A DNA stretch of 64,000 bases from Bugula neritina (GCA_964035545.1 OZ037765.1:22514495-22578494), one strand, 5' to 3'. Positions 1 through 13,644 are shown, counted from the first letter of the stretch. Numbers and translations: made by a program. Notes: a model not told the origin generated them from the sequence alone.

Positions 1-599
1 AAAACTGTTGCTATCATTGCTTAGATTGAAAAGAGCAACTGATATTTAATATGCATATCCTGCAAGGGCTTTTGGGAATTGATTTCCATGTCACACCTGC
101 CTACTAAAGCTTTCTTTATCCATCCCCCTGGCAGCAAGTCGCTGACTATATGCTTCACCAATCAAGTGCTTAATACTAAGTTGACAGCACTAGTATACTA
201 TAGGCTTTTTAACTTAAAAACCCATGAACTGGAGTCAGGTAAAGCATGTAAAGCATATTGATGCTTTTAATTTTAGCCTGTACACATAGTGTGATAATGG
301 TGGTATTATATTTAAAAACTAACTTTAGTAATAGAGTTAATGGTGATAATGAAATACATAGCCTATATTTCATGTATGCAGATAATTGCAGCAAAATAAA
401 CTTTAATGCTCAATATTTTTTTATGGATTCAACTATGAGATGTCATGCTTGATTGTATAACAAAGTTGGGAATTTTAAGTTTCATCTTTTATAATTTGTA
501 TACAATAGATTATACATTCATATGCAGGTAAAACCAAAGATAGCAAATGATGTTTCTTTTGCCACAGATGAGATGAGTTTGTGACGAGCCTCCCTTGAG
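1..599. other. Sequence left of the cyclase transmembrane exon
   Basis: No exon can be supported here. The short open stretches have no family resemblance and no convincing splice sites. A good acceptor-like sequence (pyrimidines then CACAG) ends at 567, but all three frames after it reach a stop before the transmembrane segment. The stretch is therefore either intron (with the ectodomain exons left of the window) or an intron followed by 5' untranslated exon sequence at 568-599. Confidence 0.5.
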
Positions 600-3500
600 A
601 TGGAAGTAGTCATCATTCTGGCTGTACTTTGTGTTGTCTTTGCTGTCTCTTCAATTGTTTTAGCCAGCATCCTTTACACAAGGTACATTTTAATTACCTG
701 CTCATTGAATATAAATCCATTTAAATGAATTAGCATTGAACAACCATCATACAGCTCAAACTCTTACAATATTGGTTTAGTGTGATCATTATGTTCTTTT
801 CACAAATTATTGCTGAAGGTTTAAAATTTGAGCAAAAATTAATTTTTAAGAGCCAGTTTTTGCATAAAGGACTTTCAACAATTGGGTCAAGTTTGTAAAA
901 CACAATCAATTTTATTGGCGTTGTTTTAGCGTTGCCAAACAACTTCCTGAAGTGTTGACAAGCTTGTTGTTACAATTCATAATATAGAGTTAAAAACTTT
1001 TACTAACATTCAATAAGAAATGGTGAAGACTGAATTCTGTGTTAAAATATGATTAAAAGATATAACTTTTGTTTATTCAAATGTTATGTAATATTAAGTG
1101 CATTGTTTTCTGTTGCAACTGCAGTAATAAACTAATTATCTTTGAGTTCAGAATAACGAAGTCCAACAGAACTAGAAAATATGTTGGCCACTCTTCAAGG
1201 AGTAATGCTATGCATATGGATAAACTATTCTTCACATCTGAAGACCTGGTTTGGGCAATGGAGACGAGATTGCGAGCCAATAGCCAGGTTACAACAATAG
1301 GTGATGGCTTTATGGCTCCTGGTGCTCGGCGAAACACCATCAATGCTAGACTTCTTCAAAAGGTAGGAGCATAAAAAAGTCTTTTTAGATTATTTTGAGA
1401 CTTAGACAATGTTTATTTTATCATATTGTTGTTAGTATTTCCCAACAAAGATTGGAGTATATCAGTCTAGTTTCAAGTAGATTTTCTTTGCTGTCTGTAG
1501 CCGATTTTATTTAAAATTTTTGAACAATCTATTTTAGAAACTAGTTTACAATGATTAGTATGTGGGCTATAAACCAACATATAGTAGCTAGTCTTTAAAA
1601 ATAGAATGCTCACATTTTAGAAGTTGCCTAAATAGTTTAACTAAAAAACACATAACACAATAATTGGTATTCTGCTAGAAACATAGTGAATAACTTGATC
1701 CATTAAAACAAAAGTTCAACACCTAATTTTTTCATGATTTGGCTATTTCTTAATTGCGGTCAGCAACTAGTTTTACCAATTTTACTTTTCCTAAAGCTTG
1801 TTCAGTAAATACTTGCTGCAACAAATAGCATTTGTATTTAACTTACAATATTCTGGTAGAAAACAACTCAAGTTCTTTTAAGGAAAATTTTTTATGCAGC
1901 AGTCTCAAACGCATCTTTCTTTTGCCAAAAAAAGTTGGAGCTTTTAGATCAATTTTACAAAAATGAATATGTATGTTGATATTAATTAGTTAGTTTAAAA
2001 CTATGTTTATATCTTTTGCTGAAAAACATCACCTTATCTGACTTGAAATTGTAAATGCATAAACTTTGTATAAACTCTGTATAAGAAATTACTAATGAAG
2101 GTTTTAGCTGTCATCAACCATAAATTTTATATTTTAACTTGAAGATTATTTGAAGACATTTCGCACTGAGTATAACATATGTATATGTTTATAAATTACA
2201 TTCCAAAATCTATAAATTATTAAAAGGAAGAAAGCTGATGCACCTTGAAACGCACAGTGACTTTGTCTGTCAAATTCTAACCTGCAGTTATTTTCAAAAC
2301 ACGATATGGTGTAGCTAGTAATATATCATTAAAATCTCTTTCCCATTAGTTACCAGCTACATACAAGATTATAAACTTCAAATTATAATGTTGCTGCGTA
2401 AGTAAAGTTTTTAAAACTCTATCGATACTATAACTTTATAGGACAGGTCATTGCTATAGTCACATACATATTTCACCTCCACCATTATATATTATATAAA
2501 TAATAAATGCTTGCTAGTAAACCAGCTTTAATAATTGATGATTTTAGTCATTAGGTTTAGTAGAATTTGCTTTAATGTCATGACATGTATGCTGATCAAA
2601 GAAAATTGTCTATATCTACTACCAATTCGAATTTTGACACTTCATACTTTTTTACTGCAGATGAGTATGGTTGAAGGTTATAAACTGAAAACAGCTTTAG
2701 CTTCAGGTCCAGAACGATCCCAGTACACAATGGTTTCTAGTGCCATGTCGTTTGACCCTAAAAATGTCCGACAGAATTTAGCCTATTTGAATGTAAGTAT
2801 ACAGAGTAAAATTATACATTTAAAACACTATAAAAAACTCTTAAAAAGAATGGCTTGAAAATGTTATTTCAAGTTATTAGTATATATTTTAGGTGATATG
2901 ACTTTATGTAGCAGTTGAATAGTCCATTTAAGCCACAAGATGCATTCAAGCGTTGATTAGTCAGTAATAAGAAAATATGAAATACAGTTCAAAGACTCAT
3001 GGCTATTGAGATTAAAATTGGAAAATAAATTTATTATACTTTTATACTCAGTGATGGCTATGTGAGGAATAACTATTGTATAGCCAACTGGAAAAAGTAT
3101 TGTATACATGCTTTTTGAAAACAAGCTTTGCAATTAAACTTGAGCATTCTCTTAAATATTGAGAGTTGTGTCTCATGACAATTCCAGAAACTGGTTGCAT
3201 GCAGTTAACTTTCACAGATTATTATACTCTGAGATTGAGTGTCAACTTTTTTAAAAAAATTTTTGCAAATAATGTCCTAATTTAAGAGGTCAGAAAGATA
3301 TTCTTTAATGACTCCAGTTGTGGTTTTTTCAGTAATTATTTTATTAGGTTATACGAGTATATAACTATCTATATTTTTTTGTCTATTAAAGAAAATTATA
3401 GTGAAATGATAAAAATCAAATGTAGAAAAGTTTTTGTCTGGTTTGAGACCTATTCAGTGTGCATTGTAATGTAGCTAGCTTTCATATGTCTGAAATATCA

Positions 3501-6500
3501 TAATAGGTTTTTCAACTGTTTTTTACTTTTATGTTGAATGCCTATAACATATAGCCTATCACATTTTTATACTGTGCACTGTAACTTTCAACAGCTTTGA
3601 TTAAAGTTGTTTGCCTCATTACCCTAATTGTTGAATCGACACATGAAGACCTATTATAGGACATATACGTGTAACAAAGTTAATTGTGCATATTTCTCAT
3701 TAACAAAGGCTAGGAGACAGGTGTACTGCTCATTTATCACTAGTTCACAAGTGAAAGTGCCAAACTTCAAGAAAGAGTTATCTTACCTTAAAGAGGTACA
3801 AGTTATAGTAATAATATGCATAATGTAATATATTTATTATAACGTGTATAATGTGACATATATAATAATTTAGTATGTATAATAAAGTACCTGATGTAAT
3901 AAGTGGCATACAGCATATGCCATCTATTATTCTAGTATGCAGTTTGACAGAATATATAATATAATGAAATGTTATTCAAAATAATGCAATACATGCAATA
4001 TAATGGAATATATTTATTTATTTATTTATTTATTTATTACTATAATATAAAAATTACATATATGCAGAGTAACATAAAATAATGCTGCAGTAGTAACAAT
4101 GGTGCAAATCAATTTTTTATCTTGTTTTCAGTTACGTGGCTTAGTCCATGATAATATCAACACGTTTTGGGGCGTGTTCTCTGACCCCTACAAACAGGGT
4201 TTCCTGTTTGATTATGCTAAACGAGGCAGTCTTCAAGATGTTCTCCTGCATTCAGAAAACAAATTTGTCCTTGACTGGGCTTTCAAGCAAGCTCTGATAC
4301 GGGACCTCGTGAGTGTGAGTTTATACAGTTGAATATATAGGTAAAAAGTGAAAATATTCCTCCTAAATTTTAGCAGAAGAGTTCAACATGTTTTATACTT
4401 TCCTTAGTGCTGGCTACTATTATATAAGATACAGTTAAATTAATAGCTGTTTCTTCCTATTTTTACTATATATTTTTGCGTTATAGCTGATATTTCTTCT
4501 AAAGAACCGAGAGTGCAGAATAATTTGCACAACAGATCAAATCATAGTGTGTTAAATATAATGTTGGTTGTTAATGATGAGGTTCTCTCTAATAAACACG
4601 AAGCTGCATGGTTTCAACAGTTGCATAGAGATGAAATTTTCATTTTTATTTGCATGTTGTCCAACTTCTTCTAAGCAGTTCAAAGTTAGCAGAGAGCAGC
4701 AACATTATAAGCTCACGAAACAGATTTTTTTTCTCCCAGGGAATGAGATTTTTACACCGAAGCTCACTCAAGTGCCATGGCAATCTCAGATCTACCAACT
4801 GTGTTATAGATCATAAATGGCTGCTCAAGATCACTGGATTTGGACTCAACCCCTTGGTGCACAGGGAGTCAATTCAAGACCACCCAGCAGGTGTGAACAG
4901 TTGAGGCAGTAGTACTTCTTTAGCATTATAGGTTTGCTTTGCTTGAGGATAATTATTTTGTAGACAGCATTGGATTAATTTCCTTTTCAGTGTTATATAA
5001 CGTGGGCGCTTTTGTCAACATACAACTCTTAATAACCAATTGACTTCAAGCTCAAGGTTATTTGTTGCTAAAATAAACTGAATACAGATTGAATTGTGTA
5101 GTAGAGAGACGATCTAAGAGCATATTATATAGTAAGCAACAGTCTCTTGTAAATGGCTGCTAACATCTAATCAATACATCAGTTTATGAATTAGACATCT
5201 TTTTGGGGGTTGAGGTTTTTGTCATAAATTTTTGCCTCCGACAAGCTTTTGCACACTCAAATTACAATGTACTAAAATTTTTGAGCCTTTAGTTTTTAAT
5301 TTTAGGTCATAATATAGCAATTCATTTGATCTGCTAATTTAAGCTGAAACCAAAGTTAGCTTGTACTGTACTTGTACTAGATACTATTTATACAAGTTTG
5401 GTTTCTTGTTGACTTGCATAGCATGGCTATGGACAGCCCCGGAGCACCTCCGAGATCCTGCATTAACTGACACAGCTAAAGGAGATATCTATAGCTTTGG
5501 TATAATACTCCAGGAAGTTATTACAGAAACGCCTCCTTTTGGTACTGGAGATTTGCAGCCCACTGGTGAGTTGGACTTGTGCCAAATCTTGACATAAGAA
5601 CTTGCAGTCTAAGTTGACAAAGCAGCAAAACTTTCTAAATAAGGAAATACTAGATTTCAATGTCATGTAGTGTGCTTGACGGTGTTCGGTAAAATTGGCA
5701 CAGTAAAAATAGCACAGGTAATTAATGGCACAAGTGGCAAAGTAGGTAAAAATGGCACATTTTTAATATTAGGGTTTAGAATGGAGGGTTTGGGTTTAGG
5801 AGTTTGAGTTTGGAGTTTGGGAAAACTTAACATCAGTTTACCATTTTTGCTTTTACATTTGTGCCATTATTACATGTGCCATTTTTACCAGTGCCATTTT
5901 ACCTAAAATCGTGCTTGGCTAATGCCAACTTGTGATCCCAAAGTTGGTGCAGTAATGCAGACTCCCCTTTCTCTCTTGATTTGACATTCACAGAGACTCA
6001 GGCTACTAATATTGGATATATAAACTCAAATATGATATGAATTTATATGGCTCATAACTATAATACTGTAATCTTATGATCTTACCTTTTAACCTAAATA
6101 TTAGCAGGGTGCTCCCTTAATTATGTTATATTCTTTATTAAAGTCTCTATACATATTATGATATACTAAAAATTGAAAAATAATGCTCTACTATTTTATT
6201 TCAGAGATTTTACGGAAGTTGATAAAGCCTCCCCCATTGTGCAGACCGTCTGTGTCTAACGGCTTGGCTCCACCTCCTTACATTCACATGATGAAGGAGT
6301 GCTGGGCGGAGTCTGTTGAAAAGCGGCCATCTTTTGATGACATCACAAGGCAACTAAGGGAAATGAATAAAGGAGAGTGAGTCAACTTAAAATCGGTTGT
6401 AAAAAATGCTTTTACAAAAATGCAAACTAATGTCTTACGTGTATATATATATAGTAACACATTTTATTAATCACAGGCCTATTCCCAATGTTCTATGATA

Positions 6501-9001
6501 TGCAATAATTATGGTATACTATTTGTAATAGTTAAATATACTATTAATATTTGAAACAAAAGAGAAAACCTTAAGTTTCTATCATATGAGACATACAATT
6601 TGTCCATATGTTACATGCAACATAATGTTAAAAACCAAATTACATTTTCGAAAGCTTTTTACCAATTTCCAAACGCACACTTCAAGAAGGCCTATATAAC
6701 TTGTGGTTTGTACTCATGGAGAATATGTTATATAATTCATTGCTGCATTATTTAGTGTATTGGTAAAACCTGCACTCTTTTATTTCAGAAAAATTAATGT
6801 TATAGACAGTATTTTAAAAAAGTTAGAAAAGCACTCTCTCCATTTGGAAGAGATTGTGGTTGAAAGAACTTTACAACTTGAAGGCGAGAAAAAGAAAACC
6901 GAACAGCTTTTAAGTCGAATGCTTCCAAAGTAAGCTTAATTTTATTTTCTACTTTTATAAACACTTTATACTCTTCTAATTATTTACTCACTTGTCTAAA
7001 AAACTGTAAGTTAAGACTATAACTACCAAATTTTCTACCAAACTTGAAACTTCAATTCTTTTGAGTATTATTTTTATTTCATATGCAATTACAAATATAC
7101 ATAATATAATATTAATATCTTTTAGTAATTTAGATACTATAAAATTTTGTGGTTATATAGCAAGATACCATATAGTTTGTATAGGCCGGTACATAATTTT
7201 AGAATGAAAGTTATTTCAAAGTTTGTAACATTTAAATTTGAAGCGATAAAGTAATAAACTTGATTCCCAGGATGCCAGTGCACGCTGAATTTTGAAAATA
7301 TTGATAGGACAACTACTTATCAAATGTCAATAAAACAGTTAGTACTGCTCAATCATCTAACAATTAGATTAAAAAGGACGTGGTGAGTGTAGTGTAAAAT
7401 ATTTTTACGCTTAATTATAAAGTACATAAAAATAAAACCGATTTCACGAAATAACCTAGATTAAAAAATCTTAAATGATATAAGATGCAGTTACAGCTTG
7501 TCATTATAATAGGCTAGTTATATTTGAGCTTTGCACTGAAAGTCTGAAGTTGTATACAGTCCTAGTTACAAGAACTAGGTGTTGAAAGATTTATATTGCA
7601 CTAATCCTCTTCAAAACTTCAAAACATATTGTTGATAGTACCAATATGTCAAGCTATTATAAATCTGATGTACTATAATATGGCTATATCATCACATCAC
7701 ATATGCTATTTCCCTTACAGGTCTGTAGCTGATGAACTCAAAGCAGGTAATTCTGTTCACCCTGAACACTATGAGCAGGTTACTATATTCTTCAGTGACA
7801 TCGTTGGTTTTACTACGATATCAGCGGCTAGTACACCACTGCAAATAGTAACACTCCTAAATAGACTGTACACGCGGTTTGATGAGATTATAAGCCACTA
7901 TGATGTCTACAAGGTAAGTGCATTACTATATATATGTGCTTATATGTGCTTGAATAATCGTGATAGAGAGGTTATGTTAGTTCAATGCATGTGCGTAGGT
8001 ATACACTTTATGGGGCATGGTAAATGCTTATTATAGCGGTATGTTATTGTGATATTATAAGACAAGGCTATGTTTGTTATTTATATTTTGAGATACATGA
8101 AAAAACACACACTCGCGTTGCGAGCACTGTTTCCTTGTTGGCTTTACTCATATTCATGTTTAATCAAATTAGTAATAAAATATCTAACTGCTATGAATTA
8201 ACAACATATCTGTAAGATTCTAGTTATTTTAGTATATATGGGGTATCATTGAGTCAAATGCTTATGAGTAAGTATCACTAGTTTATTATGATAAGAGTGA
8301 TCCTATACTCTCCAAATATAAGCAACAACGTAGTGTGTAAAATGTCAATAACCTCCAACAGCTAAAAGGTTTATGCCTATACAGCAGTAGGGGATATCGG
8401 ACTACATAATATGAATATTACTTGTAATTATTATATCAAAGAATAGTACATTTAGACAATTATTTTTGGCACAGGTGGAAACTATTGGTGATGCATACAT
8501 GTGTGTAAGTGGACTACCACAGAGAAATGGTATAAAACATGCCGGTGAAATAGCCACAATGGCCTTAGAGCTGCTCAGTGCTATAGCAGAAATGAAAGTT
8601 CCACATTTACCTCTTGTAAGTACACCTCGTTTTATAAAATGTATAAACGAGGTCTCATAATTAGTAACACAACTCTAAATAATTCTAAATCTCTAGGTAG
8701 AATTCTAATTTAATGACATCTGCTAGGAAGTTTACACATTGATCAGCCACACAAACTACTGTTCTTGTATGACATCTCATAATAGTAGCAAGACTGTTTG
8801 TTAAAAAATTAAATACTTGCAAATAAAAAACATGAGTGTTGTAATACTATTATCTAGGCAACGAATAACGTATTGTGAATGCTATATTATATATGTCAAG
8901 TTACATAACTGTTTGTGTATAAATTTGTGTGTGTGCATGTGTGAGTGTGTGAGTGTGTGCGTGTGTGCGTGTGTGCGTGTGTGCGTGTGTGCGTGTGTGC
9001 G

Positions 9002-9033
<32 letters not shown>

Positions 9034-12000
9034 CATAAAAAGTATTATATGTATTGCATTGGTTTTTATTATTAACATTGTGGTGCTATTTATTCTTTCC
9101 AATAATTCCTAATAATAACTCATACGCACATGCAGGTTCCTCTCAAGCTAAGAATAGGGTGTCACTCAGGACACTGTGCGGCTGGTGTCGTTGGTCTGAC
9201 AATGCCAAGATACTGCTTGTTCGGTGATACTGTAAACACAGCATCTAGAATGGAGTCTCACAGCCAAGGTTTGTGAGAAAATTACATATAGCTCTTTAGA
9301 TGTATAACATGGTCATGCTAAATTAATTTATGAATTTAGATTTTAGAAGATAAAAATTTGTTCAATTAAGTTGTGAATGCTTAGCCTTTTTACTATACAG
9401 TCTAATGGCTAACCGAACATATTTAACCTTTAGTCTCTACAAATGCATTGCTGTTACAGAACTGATCACTGCGTTCGGCGCCTCCTCATACTATATCTAT
9501 CTATAATTAGATGCTGATAGTATCCCACATGCATAATAATAACATGTATTACTTATAAAAATACTTATAACTATATAATAAAGAGGACAAAATGCCCTTT
9601 CTATCTAATACTTATGCATCATATACAATTCAGTGAAAAAAGATATCATAATCATAATAATTAATTAGGATTATTTGCAAAATGTATGCGGGTATAATGA
9701 CATTTTGACCTTGACATTAGTTCATTGCAGGATATACTTCTACGCTATCTGGACTCATTCAACAAATTATCAATAATCAGTACAATGTTTATTATAGTTA
9801 ATATGTGCTTGTATAAACATGAAAAATAAACATGCTTTGCATGATAATTTCATTTGACTATAGCAAATACTTGAGAATCTACTCATCCAGTGCAAATCTC
9901 CCTGTTGTAAACAAACTAATAATGTGAACTAGTGCAATGATTCATGTTCCCCTAATCAATATACCAAATATCAGAGTTTTTAAGTAATATTCCCAACAAC
10001 TAAATTATAAATTTGGGTCTTTTGTAAACTTACAAAAGTTTTTACCTAAAACAAAATTTGCACCTGCATTTCTTTTATTACTCATAACCGATATTAGAAA
10101 TTATGGGCAATCGTATTTGTGGTCATTTTTCAAGTTTTTAAAACCCGGCTTACAGCAAAATGGTTTTAGCAATAACTGCATTAAAGTAATTAAGTATAGA
10201 AATCTATAAACTGATAGTTTTCTCAATAGTATTTTGATTTTTCATTTTCATGCGCAAAAACTAAGGATTTTAAACTAGTAAACTAGTTGAAATCTTGTAT
10301 AAGTATTTTACTAATTTAATCTTATACTTGCTAAAATAATGCGGCCGGCAGTTATACTGGATTTTCATAGTAAATTTTTTTATTGTTTTACCTGAACTTT
10401 AAAAATAAATGTGGCTTTATAGATGTTTAGATTATGCTTTCAAAAGCATTTAAGGCCATATTTTTGAACTCTTGTTTGCATAAGATTTTTAGATATAAAA
10501 GCGTTCATATATTATAATAATTGTACAAGTGATAGTAGGAATAACATTTTGATTCCTCAAAATAAAGAGAAAACCATGTTTTTTCAGAACTCTAGCACAT
10601 TTTACCAAACACTGGTATAAGTGTAAAATAATTGTCAACAACCAATCCTTGGTGTTGTTTTGAAGGTATAAACAGGCTTGGCTATTTCAAATAGTACCTA
10701 ATATGTAAATGCCCTCTAGTTTGTGTCAAGTCAAGTTAAACTTGCTGTTTAACTTGAATTTACATAAAAAGACATATATGTGGCATAAAGTCATAGCTGT
10801 ACACATATGATGGTATTTTGTAGCTGACAGGATTCACTTGAGCAAAGATACTAAAGATCTACTGGACCAGCTAGGAGGTTATATTACCAGAGACAGGGGG
10901 CTCACAGAGATAAAGGTGTGTTTCCCTCACGTAATATGCAGTGAAAGTGGCAGCACTTTGGCTCTAGAGCTTTTATCATAGTAAATTAACTACAATCTAA
11001 TAAGGAGAGGCAGCATCAGATGTCAAAAGCAATTAGGAAGATGACTCATGGCAGCAATTAGGTCACTTAATTCCCAGCATCTCTGCAATATAAAAATATT
11101 ATTAGCATGCTAAAAGTAATACAAATCGCTAAGGAGGAAATGAAAACCCAGGTTAAGGCCGACTAATACAGGGAAGTTCTATCAAAAATAAATGTTCACA
11201 ATTTTGTGGTTAAGTCTGCGAAAAACTGGAGTTTTAGAAATAGCAGACCTCAGTTTGACAAAGCTCTTTAACCTTTGCTGTGTTTAACTTCAATTAGTGG
11301 GTTGATTACTGCCTTTGTTGCATGTACTAGATGAACATACATTTTTATTTGTAACATAAAAATTTTTTTGCAGCAACATAGTTTGCACCTTAATAGCAAC
11401 TGGACTCAACTGTTCAATTATAAACTGTACTAAAATTTGCTCAGACAAGGTCTATTGAAAAAATCATTTTAGTAGGCATTTTTTTGAATTCACAGAAGCC
11501 TATTTTTCATGGAACTATTCAAACAAATTCAAAGAATTAAAGTAGTCAAACAAAAGAGCTGAAGTAAAATCAATAATTTACTATTCTGAAAATTTATCTC
11601 AGTTTTTATGTAATACAATGAACTTGTCACAAGTGCAGTTTCTTAAATAATGCATGATTGTGAGTTCAAAATAAGCAAATTTTTTCCCTAAAGTTTGAAG
11701 CTGGTGAATAATTAAAATAAGACCCATTATATATTTTACTGATGAAGCTTTTGAGTTCCAGTTCTTGAAAATAACAAGAATTAAATGTGACTTTAAGATG
11801 AAAGTTGACCTAAAAATATAAAAAGTGGAACTATTTTCTTGAGTATTGAAGGCGGAGCATGCTTTTATTTTGCAATCCTTTGACTTTGTTTTAAGCAGTG
11901 TTAGATATCTTGAATAGTTTACAAAAGTGTTACACTTGGCAACTACAAAGTAAGGCATGTATGAAATGCTTGCAACTTTCACTCATTTGGGTCTAAAACA

Positions 12001-13644
12001 TCTCAAACATGATATAGCCAGTTACTTGTGAAAGTGAGAGAGTTTAAACAGAGATTAATACCCACCAACTGTAACTGTAGTATTATATGAATAAGTTTTT
12101 TGAGTAAGCTGTAGTAAATGTTAGTGCATTGAACTTTAATTCTTAGTTTACTGCGATGATTCTATATATCTCAAGTAATAAATAGTTCAAGACTATTCAA
12201 TAGACTACATGTTTAGCTAAGTTCAGTCATTGTTATTTATCTCTATGATATCACATTGAGTGTGTGATAATATATATATTCAAATTTTGTATTGTATGCC
12301 CTTTCTTTAACAACACAAACTTTATTATGCTGGGCATTTTATGAACTTCCTAAATTTAGTTGTTCGATCATGACCTTTAAATTGTTAAGTGTTCAGTTTA
12401 TTTTTAATTTTAATTGAAAATAATCGAATATAAGGAACTTGGAGAGAAAAGATGACACAATGTTGTGACACTAACAGATAGGGAAAAGCAATTCACCCAG
12501 CTGCCAGCTTTAAGTGTTTTCAATTAGCTGCATACAACTCCCTTGTTCCATGTTTTAAAGCTCTGGTAGAGATATTGAGATAGCCTAAGTTCTTTGATTT
12601 TCTCAATTTCTCCATTGCTGTACCTCCCCCTCTCTTGTTCCGTGTTTTAGAGCAAAGGAAAGATGCAGACATACTGGCTGGTTGGTAAAGAAGGTTTCAG
12701 TAAACCACTGCCTCAACTTGCTGAAGACAGTGACAAGTGAGTGAGACACTCCTATCTCCCTGTACTGTAAATGGGTGAACTGATTTTAAGATGGGTTTAT
12801 GCAGTACGGTAGAAATTGAATTCACACTTTACCCATCGACATTAAACTAAAAAAAATTACGAACTGATAATTTTTCATGGATTCTGAGAAGTACTTGACT
12901 GTACTTGAATTAAATAATGTTATTTCAAACTCGAATATCTATAATAGTCTAAGCATTGATGCAACAGAATTTCGTCTACCTTACACATATATTGCATTAT
13001 AGTAAATTAACTACAAAGCAACATCAAACTTTTTTTCTTCATCTTTAATAATATATTGTTTCAGTGAAACAGCAAATCATGGATTGGAGAGTTTGCTGAA
13101 GGAAGAAGAACTGCAACAACTGTTAGACGGAGTGCTGCAAAACACTTCTTCAAACCAACGCATGTCTCATCCGCCCATCCCTGTGTCATCTAAACCAAAT
13201 AAACAGCAAACCATATGTAGCCAGACAGCTTCTAATGTAAACAGCTTTCAACCAGTCGAAATAGGCATACGAAATAACAAACAGCTTCTAAGTAACAGGC
13301 AAGATAAGTCAAGTATTGAAGAATCTTCGAAAATTAACTTTAAATCAAAGAATTTGTCTTCACATGAAAAACATAATGGATCTCTGTTAGCAAATGCTAA
13401 AGAAAAAAATACAGCTAAATTTCTCAGCAAGTCTTCTAAAAATAACCATTTACCGAATAACCCATCCCTGAAAGAGAAAGTAGCGGCGAGTAAAGTCCAT
13501 AAAGTGCAAGTTAAACCAGTCAATGCTGCTCTTGAACCTCAGAACAGAGTCTCTCCAAGTAGCTCTAACACTTCCTCTAGCACAACCTTTACTGGTGTAT
13601 CTATGGGTCAAGGACAAATAGATATAGGTCAAATAACCCAATAG
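600..13644 (+). CDS. Receptor-type (membrane) guanylyl cyclase, 15 exons visible
   Basis: Makes cGMP from GTP at the membrane. Exons: 600-682, 1152-1362, 2661-2792, 3709-3795, 4132-4314, 4740-4890, 5422-5565, 6205-6376, 6789-6929, 7721-7913, 8475-8615, 9136-9268, 10824-10915, 12651-12736, 13065-13644. Phases agree at every join and give 842 residues if Met at 600 is the start. Domains: transmembrane helix 2-26; basic juxtamembrane segment; kinase-homology domain about 80-375, with HGNLRSTN (245-252) in place of a catalytic HRD and TGFG (264-267) in place of DFG; coiled-coil hinge about 390-430; cyclase domain about 435-645. Metal aspartates D461 (SDIVGF) and D505 (GDAYM), guanine-selecting E501 and C573, and N580/R584 (NTASR) are all present, so the enzyme should be active. 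The last 190 residues are Ser/Asn/Lys-rich and look disordered. The ectodomain is not in the window, and the true start is uncertain (see findings). Family assignment is firm; the subfamily (peptide-receptor or orphan) is not determined. Confidence 0.93.
4012..4038. repeat. (TTTA)n microsatellite
   Basis: About 27 bases of TTTA repeats within the intron before cyclase exon 5, ending roughly 90 bases upstream of the acceptor. Confidence 0.9.
5688..5903. mobile_element. Short inverted-repeat (MITE-like) element with telomere-like core
   Basis: Lies in the intron between cyclase exons 7 and 8. The left end reads GGTAAAATTGGCAC and the right end GTGCCATTTTACC, which pair with one extra base. Further TGGCAC/GTGCCA blocks occur within both arms, so the arms can fold back on each other. 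The centre (about 5769-5820) is G-rich on this strand with several GGGTTTAG or GGTTTGGGTTT blocks. No coding sequence is present. It is either a non-autonomous DNA transposon or a foldback repeat. Confidence 0.6.
8925..9034. repeat. (GT)n / GTGTGTGC microsatellite
   Basis: About 110 bases of alternating purine-pyrimidine sequence, including a regular GTGTGTGC octamer series, in the intron between cyclase exons 11 and 12 and ending about 100 bases before exon 12. The Cys/Val- and His/Thr-rich open frames across it are by-products of the repeat. Confidence 0.95.
12542..12653. mobile_element. Palindromic repeat copy abutting cyclase exon 14
   Basis: A short palindrome (GGTAGAGATATTGAGA at 12566 against TCTCAATTTCTCC...TACC ending at 12623) is flanked by near-identical 20-base direct repeats: 12542-12561 and 12634-12653. 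The right-hand direct repeat contains the AG acceptor of exon 14 and its first bases. The palindrome arm resembles those of the element at 19150-19306, so this is probably a second copy of the same repeat family. Confidence 0.5.

Noticed and set aside
8817-9102. Cys/Val-rich (+) and His/Thr-rich (-) frames
   Set aside because: Products of the GT microsatellite.
13248-13641. Minus-strand frames of 63 and 91 codons
   Set aside because: Antisense to the last cyclase exon, whose frame continues the protein with correct phase.
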